A DNA stretch of 64,000 nt from Pseudidiomarina atlantica. Its GTDB lineage: Bacteria > Pseudomonadota > Gammaproteobacteria > Enterobacterales > Alteromonadaceae. Below, one piece after another: positions 56,668 through 64,000 of the stretch. Below the pieces are notes generated by a model, which saw nothing but the letters and a program-made list of their open reading frames with translations, had not been told where the DNA came from and searched no databases. Position 1 is the first letter of the stretch; every line of letters starts with the position of its first letter. Position numbers and translations under genes: made by a program. The stretch lies in assembly GCF_000753735.1 (NCBI RefSeq), contig NZ_JPIN01000007.1, positions 124,001 through 188,000 of the forward strand. The letters are read 5' to 3'.

Positions 56668-56752
56668 CAGCATCGAAAATATTCGTTAATTTGTCTCAAA
56701 CATAACAAAAATAAGAGTTGTGGCCGAACACAACCCAACATCAGGAACCCCA

Positions 56753-59413
56753 GTGCATCTCAAACAACGATTTAGCAAGTTGTGGTTGTTGAGCACCCAA
56801 CGGCTTAGCCAATTGGGATGTCTGAGTGTTGCCGCACCTTGGTTGATGTTATTATTTGTCATGGTGCCTGCCTTCGCATCACAGCCGCAGCTCGACAACA
56901 GTTGGCGCGTGGAACTCATCAGCTTACGTATTGCAAATGAACCGATTAGTGCTGATGAACTCGATAAGCGCAATAAAGCACAGCTCTACAACGCTGATAC
57001 GCTATTCCTGCCTGACCTCGACAAAGCTTTTACGATTGAATTTGGTGCGCCCTATGCGCCAGCTGCGCAACGCCTTTACTATCGCTACAAGTTAGAAGGC
57101 TTTGACAAAGATTGGGTTTACACTGACGCGGAATATCGCCGAGCTACTTACACCAATCTCGATTTCGGTGCCTATCAGTTTGTCGTCGAAGCTTCACCCA
57201 ATGGTGAGGTATGGCTTGGCGAACGTCGTATCGATGTCAACGTTGCCGCTCCCCTCTGGCTGTCCCCCTGGGCGATTGCACTTTACGCAGCTATGCTACT
57301 CGGCATTCTGATTGCCTTTGGCACGACCTTAAGCGCACGGCGCCAAGCATTACATTTGTTACGTGATAGTGAAGAGCGCCTCAAGCTAAGCTTGTGGGGT
57401 AGCGGCGATCAATTATGGGACTGGCATATCAATAACGACGACCTACATCGACACAATACCTGGCGGCATTTGAAGAAATTCCCCGAAGACGGTATTCGCG
57501 CCGGCATCGGTCATAGTAAAACCAACATCCATCCGCAAGACATCAAGAAGGTTCAGCGTACCTTGCAGGATTACCTTGACGGGCGCACTGATCATTACGA
57601 GCAAACCTATCGCGTTGCCTCTGATAAGGGCTGGGTATGGGTGCTCGATCGCGGCAAGATTGTCGCCTACGATGATCGACAACAACCCCTGCGCATGACG
57701 GGTACGCTCAAAGACATTACACCGCTCGTAAAAGCCGAAGAGCGCTTGAAAATGTTGGCAGCGTCGATTACCAATATTTCGGACGGCGTATGCATCTACG
57801 ATCATGAATTTAAGGTCGTTGAGACCAACCAGTCGTTCAGTAAAATTACTGGGTATAGTCGAGAAGATATGATTGGTCGAGCGCTACAGTTCACACTCTA
57901 CAGCCCTGACTATCTCGACCAAATCAAGCAAATCGTTCAGCAACAAGGCAGCTGGCATGGCGAACTCGAAGATGTGCACAAAGACGGAACCATGTACCAA
58001 ATCGAACTTACTTTCGATGCGATTTACGATGAGGGTAATGAAATTTCCTATTACGTTGCAACGTTCTCAGATATTACCGAGCGCAAAAATGCCGAACGCG
58101 AGTTGCGCCGCTTGTCGAATACGGACACGCTGACTGGACTACCCAATCGTTCCTACTTCCAAGTAAGCCACTCAAACCTAGTTCGCAAACGCATCATGCA
58201 CGCGCTCTTGCTGTTTGACTTGGACGACTTTAAGAAAATCAACGACTCGCTCGGTCATGAAGTCGGTGATCACTTACTCATGCACGTTGCTGAGCGCGTT
58301 GCAGAAGTCGGTCGGCCACAAGATACTTTTTACCGCCTCGGTGGCGATGAGTTTATTCTATTACTTGAAGATACCGCAGACGTTCGTGTCATCACTAACG
58401 CAGCTAAACGCATTCTCGACTGTCTCGCACAACCGTTTCACATTAATGGCCATGATATTGTAGTGAGCAGCTCGATTGGGATCGTGGTTTACCCAAGCGA
58501 TGGTCAATCGTCACAAGAATTACTGCAAAACGCTGATACCGCTATGTATCACGCGAAAAACGCGGGGGGTGCCGCGCATCAGTTCTTTAATGAATCTATG
58601 AACAAAAACGCTGTGCGCCGCCTACAAGTCGAAAACCAGTTACGTCATGCACTGCGCAACAATTATCTGCAAGTCCATTACCAGCCTAAAGTATCCTTGC
58701 GCACGCAAAAATTTGTCGGCTTGGAGGCCTTAGTGCGGTTAGAGTTACCTGACGTTGGTATCGTCAGCCCAGCCGAATTTATCCCGCTCGCCGAAGAAAC
58801 CGGCCTGATCATTGAAGTGGGTGAACGTGTGCTACGACAAACTTGCCGCGACATGCGAGAGTGGGTCGAAGCCGGTGCGGTGCAGGGCCGTGTCGCGGTT
58901 AACTTATCCGCCAAGCAGTTCCTGCAACCCGATTTAACCCAGCGCATCATGAGCATTCTCAAAGAGGAAGGGCTAAATCCGCAGTACCTTGAGCTCGAGA
59001 TCACCGAAGGTGTGGTAATGGATGATCCTGAACGTGCCATCGAAATCATGACCGAGCTTAATAACTGCGGCATTCATTTGGCACTTGATGATTTTGGAAC
59101 GGGTTATTCATCATTAGCGTATCTGAAACGCTTCCCAATCCAGACACTCAAAATCGATAAAGCCTTCATCGATGATATCAACGGCGCCGAACGTGACCGC
59201 AACATGGTCGCGTCCATTGTCGCCATGGCACATAACCTTGGCTTAGACGTAGTAGCAGAAGGTGTCGTCGACCAAGAGCAAGCGGCAACTCTCAGCCACT
59301 TAAAATGTGAATTTGCCCAAGGTTACTTGTTTGCCCAACCATTGCGGCGCGAGCACTTCTTAGAGCACATCAGCACCACACTGGCGAGTCTGAAAACTAA
59401 ACCGACAATTTAA
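56753..59413 (+). CDS. Membrane GGDEF/EAL cyclic-di-GMP protein with Y_Y_Y sensor
   Basis: 886-residue c-di-GMP enzyme. Order: N-terminal signal or membrane segment (~26-42), a periplasmic Y_Y_Y-type domain (~95-165, YYRYKLEGFDKDWV), a membrane helix (~172-192), two PAS domains (~205-325; ~335-445), GGDEF and EAL. The GGDEF motif (530-534) has an intact inhibitory RxxD site (RPQD at 521-524). EAL residues look intact: EALVRL, NLSAKQF, LEITEGVVMD, DDFGTGYSSL. Both synthesis and breakdown are therefore possible. GTG 56753 has AGGA 6 bp upstream; GTG 56720 is a weaker alternative. The beta-propeller that usually precedes Y_Y_Y domains is absent. Confidence 0.93.
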   Translation: MHLKQRFSKLWLLSTQRLSQLGCLSVAAPWLMLLFVMVPAFASQPQLDNSWRVELISLRIANEPISADELDKRNKAQLYNADTLFLPDLDKAFTIEFGAPYAPAAQRLYYRYKLEGFDKDWVYTDAEYRRATYTNLDFGAYQFVVEASPNGEVWLGERRIDVNVAAPLWLSPWAIALYAAMLLGILIAFGTTLSARRQALHLLRDSEERLKLSLWGSGDQLWDWHINNDDLHRHNTWRHLKKFPEDGIRAGIGHSKTNIHPQDIKKVQRTLQDYLDGRTDHYEQTYRVASDKGWVWVLDRGKIVAYDDRQQPLRMTGTLKDITPLVKAEERLKMLAASITNISDGVCIYDHEFKVVETNQSFSKITGYSREDMIGRALQFTLYSPDYLDQIKQIVQQQGSWHGELEDVHKDGTMYQIELTFDAIYDEGNEISYYVATFSDITERKNAERELRRLSNTDTLTGLPNRSYFQVSHSNLVRKRIMHALLLFDLDDFKKINDSLGHEVGDHLLMHVAERVAEVGRPQDTFYRLGGDEFILLLEDTADVRVITNAAKRILDCLAQPFHINGHDIVVSSSIGIVVYPSDGQSSQELLQNADTAMYHAKNAGGAAHQFFNESMNKNAVRRLQVENQLRHALRNNYLQVHYQPKVSLRTQKFVGLEALVRLELPDVGIVSPAEFIPLAEETGLIIEVGERVLRQTCRDMREWVEAGAVQGRVAVNLSAKQFLQPDLTQRIMSILKEEGLNPQYLELEITEGVVMDDPERAIEIMTELNNCGIHLALDDFGTGYSSLAYLKRFPIQTLKIDKAFIDDINGAERDRNMVASIVAMAHNLGLDVVAEGVVDQEQAATLSHLKCEFAQGYLFAQPLRREHFLEHISTTLASLKTKPTI

Positions 59414-59607
59414 TGAGGTTGCCAAACGACATTGCCACGTCCAAGTGTGCGCAGCAGCAACATTCGTTTGTGGGACACAAAGAAAGGTAGCACTAGTGGA
59501 CCCAATACTAGACCTGCAGCGCCCCAGCGCTTGGCTCCCATAGCGTTTTTTAAAGCTTGAATATACAGCAATAGCGCAGACAACATACAACACAGCGCAA
59601 TGAACAC
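59410..59607 (-). CDS. Small membrane protein, unknown function
   Basis: 65-residue protein started at GTG 59607, which has a GGAGG ribosome binding site 8 bp upstream. Two hydrophobic segments (MFIALCCMLSALLLYIQAL and GAAGLVLGPLVLPFF) flank a basic KRWG turn, and the tail is basic (KRMLLLRTLGRGN). The frame is open to 59658, but the upstream codons lack a ribosome binding site. It lies between fadJ and the convergent GGDEF/EAL gene, overlapping the latter's stop by 4 bp. Function unknown. Confidence 0.65.
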   Translation of the reverse strand: MFIALCCMLSALLLYIQALKNAMGAKRWGAAGLVLGPLVLPFFVSHKRMLLLRTLGRGNVVWQPH

Positions 59608-59665
59608 AACGACAACCTCCAATCTAACAACGAGCGACGGTGAACCGCCGCTCCTCATTCAACAC

Positions 59666-61801
59666 TTAATCTTCAGGGTAGAACTTTTTCCCAGCATTTG
59701 CCATATCCACCAGCAGCGGTGCTGGTTCATAACGGTCGCCATGCTGTTTGGCGTACGCACGTAACTGCCCTACGACTTCGGCGCAACCAAGGCTATCCAC
59801 ATATCGGAAGGGGCCACCACGGAACGGTGGGAAGCCGATGCCGAAAATAGCACCGATGTCACCATCACGCGGACTGCGAATGATACCTTCAGCAAGACAG
59901 TAAACAGCCTCGTTGAGCATCAAGAATACCGTTCGTTGTGCAATTTCAGCGCCGGTTAATTGAGCTTGCGGTTGCACACCGAGCAATTGATATACGCTAC
60001 TATCGACCTCTTTGCCGGGCTTTTTGCCTTGGTAGTCATAGAAGCCTTTCTTATTTTTCTTGCCTTTACGACCGTCATCTAACAATTTGCCGAAAGCATC
60101 CGGCGCGCGGAACCGATCACCCAGCTCATTCGCCATGATCGGAGCCACTTTCGATGCCACATCAATCCCCACTTCGTCCATCAGTTTCATCGGCCCTACT
60201 GGAAAACCGAACTTGACCAAGGCTTTGTCGACCACATCGATAGGTTCACCACCTAGCACTAAGCGCGCGGCTTCGTTCATGTACGGCGCTAAAATCCTGT
60301 TCACATAAAAGCCTGCGCCATCTTTGACGACAATCGGAGTTTTGCCCTGACGTTTGGCCAATGCAACTGTGGTGGCAATGGTCGCATCTGAAGTTTTCTC
60401 ATGGGTAATGATTTCTGCCAATGGCATTTTATCAACCGGCGAAAAGTAATGAAGTCCGATGACATTCTCCGGGCGCTCTGCCTTTGCCGCGATTTGCGTA
60501 ATGGGCAAACTTGAGGTATTGGTTGCAAAAATCGTTTCTGGTTTAGCTACGGCTTCGATGTCAGCGACCATTTTCTGCTTCAATTCGAGATCTTCAAATA
60601 CCGCTTCAATCACCATATCAACGCGTTCGAAACCACTATAATCGAGCGTACCGCTCAGCCGTAACATAGTTTTCTCAAGCTCCGCACGTGGCATGTGCTT
60701 GCGTTTCACTTTCTTGTTCAACAAGTCATAGCTGTAACGCATGGCATGCACAATACCTTGCTCTGCGATATCCTTTATACGCGCTGGAATTCCGGCTTTG
60801 ACTGCGGTCACATAAGCAATACCACCACCCATTAAGCCACCGCCGAGCACACCAACTCGATGAACTTTTGCTGGCTGAGTGTCGCCGGCTCCAGTCTCTT
60901 TTTTCATCGCGGTGGTGGCAAAAAAGATATTGCGTAGTTGCTTCGACTCAGGAGTCATCGCCAGCGCACCAAACTGCTTGGCCTCGTAAGCGAGTCCCTC
61001 TTGGAAACCGTGATCAGCTCCGAAGGCAATAGTATCGATAATTTTATCCAGCGCTGGATAATTGCCTTTGGCTTTTGCCTGCGCCTGTTCACGCGCCTTT
61101 TTGAATATAATGCCGCGACCAAAACTGGTCTTTTCCAGCGCTTTCTCAAGCGTCGATAGCTTCGCTTTGCGTACGCGCGCTTTACCCGCTAGAGCTTGTT
61201 TAACTGCTGCTTCAAGCAAGATACTGGCCGGTACCACATCATCAACAATGCCGAGTTTCTTGGCTTGTTTTGGGCGTAGCTGCTTACCGGTTAAAATCAA
61301 CGGCAAAGCCTTTTGAATGCCGATCAAGCGCGGCAAACGTTGCGTGCCACCTGAGCCCGGTAATAAGCCAAGCTGTACTTCTGGTAAGCCAATCACGGTC
61401 TTGTCACTATCGGTACAGACACGATAATGACACGCCATTGCTAACTCTAAGCCGCCACCAAGACAGGCGCCATCAATGGCAGCTACTACCGGCACTTTGA
61501 GTTGCTCGATGCGATCAAACATCGCCTGCCCTTGGCGCGCTAAGCTTTCTGTATCAGCTGCTGTCTCACAAGCATCGATCATGCTGATATCTGCGCCAGC
61601 AACGAACGATCCGGGTTTGTCGCTGATTACCACCACGCCTTTCAGATCTTTTTCTTGTTCGAGCTGGGCTAAAACCTTGCTCACTTCATCGGCGAAACTA
61701 GCCTTTAAGGTGTTCATTGATTCGCCAGGCACGTCAATATGAATGACAGCGATGCCATCTTCGCGAGTTTCTAAAGTAAATGCGCGTTGCGAGTCATTCA
61801 T
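59666..61801 (-). CDS. fadJ: Fatty acid oxidation multifunctional protein, alpha subunit FadJ
   Basis: Bifunctional enoyl-CoA hydratase / 3-hydroxyacyl-CoA dehydrogenase. The N-terminal crotonase half has [17 protein letters not shown] and [20 protein letters not shown] with the two catalytic glutamates; the dehydrogenase half has [15 protein letters not shown] and [11 protein letters not shown], then [14 protein letters not shown]. Start ATG 61801 overlaps the fadI stop (TAATG) and has GGAGG 7 bp upstream; product 711 aa against 714 in E. coli FadJ. It forms an operon with fadI, the thiolase subunit. Confidence 0.96.
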   Translation of the reverse strand: MNDSQRAFTLETREDGIAVIHIDVPGESMNTLKASFADEVSKVLAQLEQEKDLKGVVVISDKPGSFVAGADISMIDACETAADTESLARQGQAMFDRIEQLKVPVVAAIDGACLGGGLELAMACHYRVCTDSDKTVIGLPEVQLGLLPGSGGTQRLPRLIGIQKALPLILTGKQLRPKQAKKLGIVDDVVPASILLEAAVKQALAGKARVRKAKLSTLEKALEKTSFGRGIIFKKAREQAQAKAKGNYPALDKIIDTIAFGADHGFQEGLAYEAKQFGALAMTPESKQLRNIFFATTAMKKETGAGDTQPAKVHRVGVLGGGLMGGGIAYVTAVKAGIPARIKDIAEQGIVHAMRYSYDLLNKKVKRKHMPRAELEKTMLRLSGTLDYSGFERVDMVIEAVFEDLELKQKMVADIEAVAKPETIFATNTSSLPITQIAAKAERPENVIGLHYFSPVDKMPLAEIITHEKTSDATIATTVALAKRQGKTPIVVKDGAGFYVNRILAPYMNEAARLVLGGEPIDVVDKALVKFGFPVGPMKLMDEVGIDVASKVAPIMANELGDRFRAPDAFGKLLDDGRKGKKNKKGFYDYQGKKPGKEVDSSVYQLLGVQPQAQLTGAEIAQRTVFLMLNEAVYCLAEGIIRSPRDGDIGAIFGIGFPPFRGGPFRYVDSLGCAEVVGQLRAYAKQHGDRYEPAPLLVDMANAGKKFYPED

Positions 61802-63111
61802 TATTCTGCCTCCAAAATCATAGCTGTACCGAGACCACCCGCCGCGCAAGCAGTTGTCAGCGCAGTGCCACCACCACGGCGGCGCAGTTCATTTAGGGTT
61901 TGCGTAATCATGCGCGCGCCTGTTGCTGCAAACGGATGACCGTAAGCAATTGAACCACCGAGTACATTGAATTTGTCCATATCAATTTCGCCAATCGCTT
62001 CGCTGCGCCCCAACTCTTGCTCGGCAAAGGTTTTACTGGCAAACATCTTCACGTTCGCTAAGGTTTGCGCGGCAAAGGCTTCATGCATATCGATAAGATC
62101 CAGATCGCTAAGCTTCATACCGGCACGATCTAATGCCAACGGCGTAGCGTAAGACGGCCCCATCAACATGTCTTTTTCGACACCGATGGCGGTAAATGCA
62201 TAACTCTTGATATAACCAAGGATATCGTAGCCGAGTGCTTTCGCTTTACTTTCCGTCATCAATAACACCGCTGCAGCGCCGTCGGTAAGCGGTGTACTAT
62301 TCGCTGCGGTAACAGTGCCGTGCTTGCGATCAAACACTGGTTTCAACTTGGCGTAGCCCTCGAGCTTGCTGTCGCTGCGAATGGTGTTATCACGGCGCAA
62401 GAAATCTTTGTAAGGTTCGGCATATGCGGTCATCACTTCAGCATCAAGCTTGCCAGCTTCCCATGCCTCGTGAGCAAGACTGTGCGAGCGATGCGCCAGC
62501 GCGTCTTGGTCAGCGCGAGCAATGCTGTGGCTCTTCGCCATTTGCTCGGCGGTATCGCCCATGGTCAAACCGGTGCTGTATTCTGCAACGGCTGGCGGCA
62601 CTGGCAACAAGTCTTTAAAGCTGAGTCGTTTGAGAATCGCAAGACGCTGTCCCAGACTGCGCGCCTTATTCAAATCCACTAAGGCATGCGCAAGCTTGCG
62701 CGATACCTGCACCGGCAATACCGACGATGAATCCGCGCCGCCCGCAATACCGCAGCTAATATTACCCGCAATCATTGCCTCGACGATGTTTGCAGTAGCC
62801 TGAAAACTGGTCGCGCAGGCACGTGAGATACTGTAAGCATCGGTTGCTACCGGCAGACTTGTACCCAACACAATTTCACGTGCAATGTTCGGCGCTGCCG
62901 GCATTTGCACCACCTGGCCAAAGACGATTTGTTCGATTTCTTTGCCTTCTAGGCCGTATCGGTTGAGCAGCTCTTGCACCACCATTTTGCCCAAATCTAA
63001 TGCGGGCACGCCGTGAAAATAGCTTGCTTGCTTCGCAAACGGCGTGCGCAAACCTGCAACCACCGCAATGCGGTCACCACTTGCCGTCTTCAATTGTTGA
63101 CGTGAAGTCAT
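61801..63111 (-). CDS. fadI: 3-ketoacyl-CoA thiolase FadI
   Basis: Thiolytic subunit of the FadI-FadJ beta-oxidation complex. The acyl-accepting cysteine lies in [19 protein letters not shown]; the C-terminal [17 protein letters not shown] and [16 protein letters not shown] contain the catalytic His and Cys. Length 436 aa equals E. coli FadI. A FadR-type operator lies 42 bp upstream, and fadJ follows with overlapping stop and start codons. Confidence 0.96.
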   Translation of the reverse strand: MTSRQQLKTASGDRIAVVAGLRTPFAKQASYFHGVPALDLGKMVVQELLNRYGLEGKEIEQIVFGQVVQMPAAPNIAREIVLGTSLPVATDAYSISRACATSFQATANIVEAMIAGNISCGIAGGADSSSVLPVQVSRKLAHALVDLNKARSLGQRLAILKRLSFKDLLPVPPAVAEYSTGLTMGDTAEQMAKSHSIARADQDALAHRSHSLAHEAWEAGKLDAEVMTAYAEPYKDFLRRDNTIRSDSKLEGYAKLKPVFDRKHGTVTAANSTPLTDGAAAVLLMTESKAKALGYDILGYIKSYAFTAIGVEKDMLMGPSYATPLALDRAGMKLSDLDLIDMHEAFAAQTLANVKMFASKTFAEQELGRSEAIGEIDMDKFNVLGGSIAYGHPFAATGARMITQTLNELRRRGGGTALTTACAAGGLGTAMILEAE

Positions 63112-63152
63112 AGTTAACTGCCTCTGTCGCTATTTAGAGTCCAACGCTTATC

Positions 63153-63163
63153 TGGTCAGACCT
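63153..63163. promoter_or_regulatory. FadR-type operator upstream of fadIJ
   Basis: TGGTCAGACCT, within TCTGGTCAGACCTCATG, matches the gammaproteobacterial FadR core TGGTCNGACCW. It lies 42 bp before the fadI start, where a repressor would block fadIJ transcription until long-chain acyl-CoA is present. Confidence 0.75.
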
Positions 63164-63273
63164 CATGTTTTGATACAAATTTTAGCCGTTTCAGCCCGAG
63201 AATTAAACTCTTGTTTTCGTTAAAGTGCATATACAGTACAGTATACACATTCCACACGAACCAAGAGGTTAAG

Positions 63274-64000
63274 ATGTCGGCAGCACAGTTTCAGCACCTG
63301 CGCGATTACCTAGATAGCCAAGTCCTAGGCCAACCGGAATTTACCGAAAGCCTATTGATAGCAGTCCTTGCAGACGGTCACTTACTTGTTGAGGGTCCCC
63401 CAGGGTTGGCCAAGACACGTGCGGTAAATGCACTCGCCAAAGGCATTGAAGGTGATTTTCATCGCATTCAATTCACCCCTGACTTGTTACCAGCCGACCT
63501 TACCGGTACTGATATTTATCGTCCCGAAACGGGACAATTCGTGTTTCAACAGGGCCCCCTGTTCCATAACGTGATTCTTGCGGACGAAATCAACCGCGCT
63601 CCAGCAAAAGTACAATCTGCATTACTAGAAGCCATGGCTGAGCGGCAAATCACCGTGGGACAGACAACTTATCCGTTGCCAGCGTTGTTTATGGTGTTAG
63701 CGACACAAAACCCGCTCGAGCAAGAAGGTACCTACCCGCTACCTGAAGCCCAGCTTGACCGCTTTTTGATGCAACTTAACCTCGATTACCCTGCCGCAGA
63801 TACCGAATTAGATATTTTGCGTCTTACCCGCGGCGAAGAATTGCATGGTGAAGTCGATATGCCTGAACCATTAACGCAGGAGGCGATTTTTGCCGCACGC
63901 AAAGATGTGCTGGAAATTTTCATGGATGAAAATGTCGAAAATTACCTGGTTCAGTTGGTCATAGCGACGCGGCGACCTGAGTTTTATGATAGCGAACTCG
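63274..64000 (+). CDS. MoxR family AAA+ ATPase, N-terminal part
   Basis: The gene runs off the right edge; 242 codons are present. ATG 63274 has AGAGG about 6 bp upstream. The AAA core is intact: Walker A VEGPPGLAKTR, Walker B NVILADEINRAP, then KVQSALLEAMAERQITVG, sensor 1 ATQNPLEQEGTYPLPEAQLDRFL. These are the typical MoxR sequences. MoxR ATPases are usually followed by DUF58 and von Willebrand A-domain genes and act as chaperones for metal or cofactor insertion or envelope stress; the partners are outside the window. It is divergent from fadI with a 162-bp gap. Confidence 0.95.
   Translation, partial: MSAAQFQHLRDYLDSQVLGQPEFTESLLIAVLADGHLLVEGPPGLAKTRAVNALAKGIEGDFHRIQFTPDLLPADLTGTDIYRPETGQFVFQQGPLFHNVILADEINRAPAKVQSALLEAMAERQITVGQTTYPLPALFMVLATQNPLEQEGTYPLPEAQLDRFLMQLNLDYPAADTELDILRLTRGEELHGEVDMPEPLTQEAIFAARKDVLEIFMDENVENYLVQLVIATRRPEFYDSEL

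Noticed and set aside
63228-63247. LexA-like half-sites (ACAGTACAGT) upstream of the MoxR gene
   Set aside because: No CTGT lies 12 bases upstream of either ACAG, so the CTGT-N8-ACAG spacing is not met; only an unexplained TATAC/GTATA inverted repeat remains.

Overview
The window is a gene-dense stretch of chromosome from a marine-type gammaproteobacterium. Gene order (lptE-holA-nadD-rsfS-rlmH-mrdA-rodA-rlpA-dacA-ybeD-lipB-lipA; rlmE-ftsH-folP-glmM-tpiA-secG-tRNA-Leu-tRNA-fMet-rimP-nusA-infB-rbfA-truB-rpsO-pnp-nlpI; dapB-carA-carB-greA; dnaK-dnaJ; fadI-fadJ) and protein sequences point to the order Alteromonadales. Idiomarinaceae is my best guess from memory of the protein sequences; this is inference, since no 16S rRNA gene is present. 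Almost everything is core genome. No insertion sequence, CRISPR array, integron or rRNA operon was seen.

Layout. 1-14.7 kb (+): an envelope and cell-shape block, comprising the end of lnt, leuS, lptE, holA, nadD, rsfS, rlmH, the elongation genes mrdA and rodA, rlpA, dacA, a D-amino-acid aminotransferase, ybeD, lipB, lipA and a MAPEG protein. 14.7-31.6 kb (-): an exported zincin, nlpI, then the pnp-rpsO-truB-rbfA-infB-nusA-rimP translation/transcription operon, two tRNAs, secG, tpiA, glmM, folP, ftsH and rlmE. 31.7-32.95 kb: yhbY, then a divergent pair of small phage-type DNA-binding proteins (CI-like and Ner-like) standing alone between housekeeping genes. 33-44.2 kb (-): greA, carB, carA, dapB, an SLC1-type symporter, an M48 lipoprotein protease, dnaJ and dnaK. 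44.4-49.8 kb (-): the only clearly accessory locus, a TonB-dependent receptor followed by a PAPS-type sulfotransferase and a flavin-dependent tryptophan-halogenase-like enzyme. 50-59.4 kb: grpE (-), then nadK, recN, bamE, an M16 peptidase and a GGDEF/EAL protein (+). 59.4-63.1 kb (-): a small membrane protein, fadJ and fadI. 63.3 kb to the end (+): the start of a MoxR-type AAA ATPase gene.

Regulation visible in the DNA: sigma-32 type promoters before dnaK and grpE, a LexA box with two degenerate upstream copies before recN, a FadR-type operator before fadI, a sigma-70 promoter and leader hairpin before rpsO, a long double-stranded leader hairpin before pnp made from a heptad repeat that recurs at 40.1 kb, a terminator-like hairpin just before the carA ribosome binding site, and tandem hairpins between tRNA-fMet and rimP. 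Several genes are best started at TTG or GTG codons with good Shine-Dalgarno sequences (rsfS, rimP, carA, the GGDEF/EAL gene, the small protein at 59.6 kb).

The most interesting items are the halogenase/sulfotransferase/receptor locus, the orphan CI/Ner-like switch with its repeat-rich operator region, the heptad inverted repeats, and the carAB leader. All claims come from reading the sequence; no database search or folding program was run.
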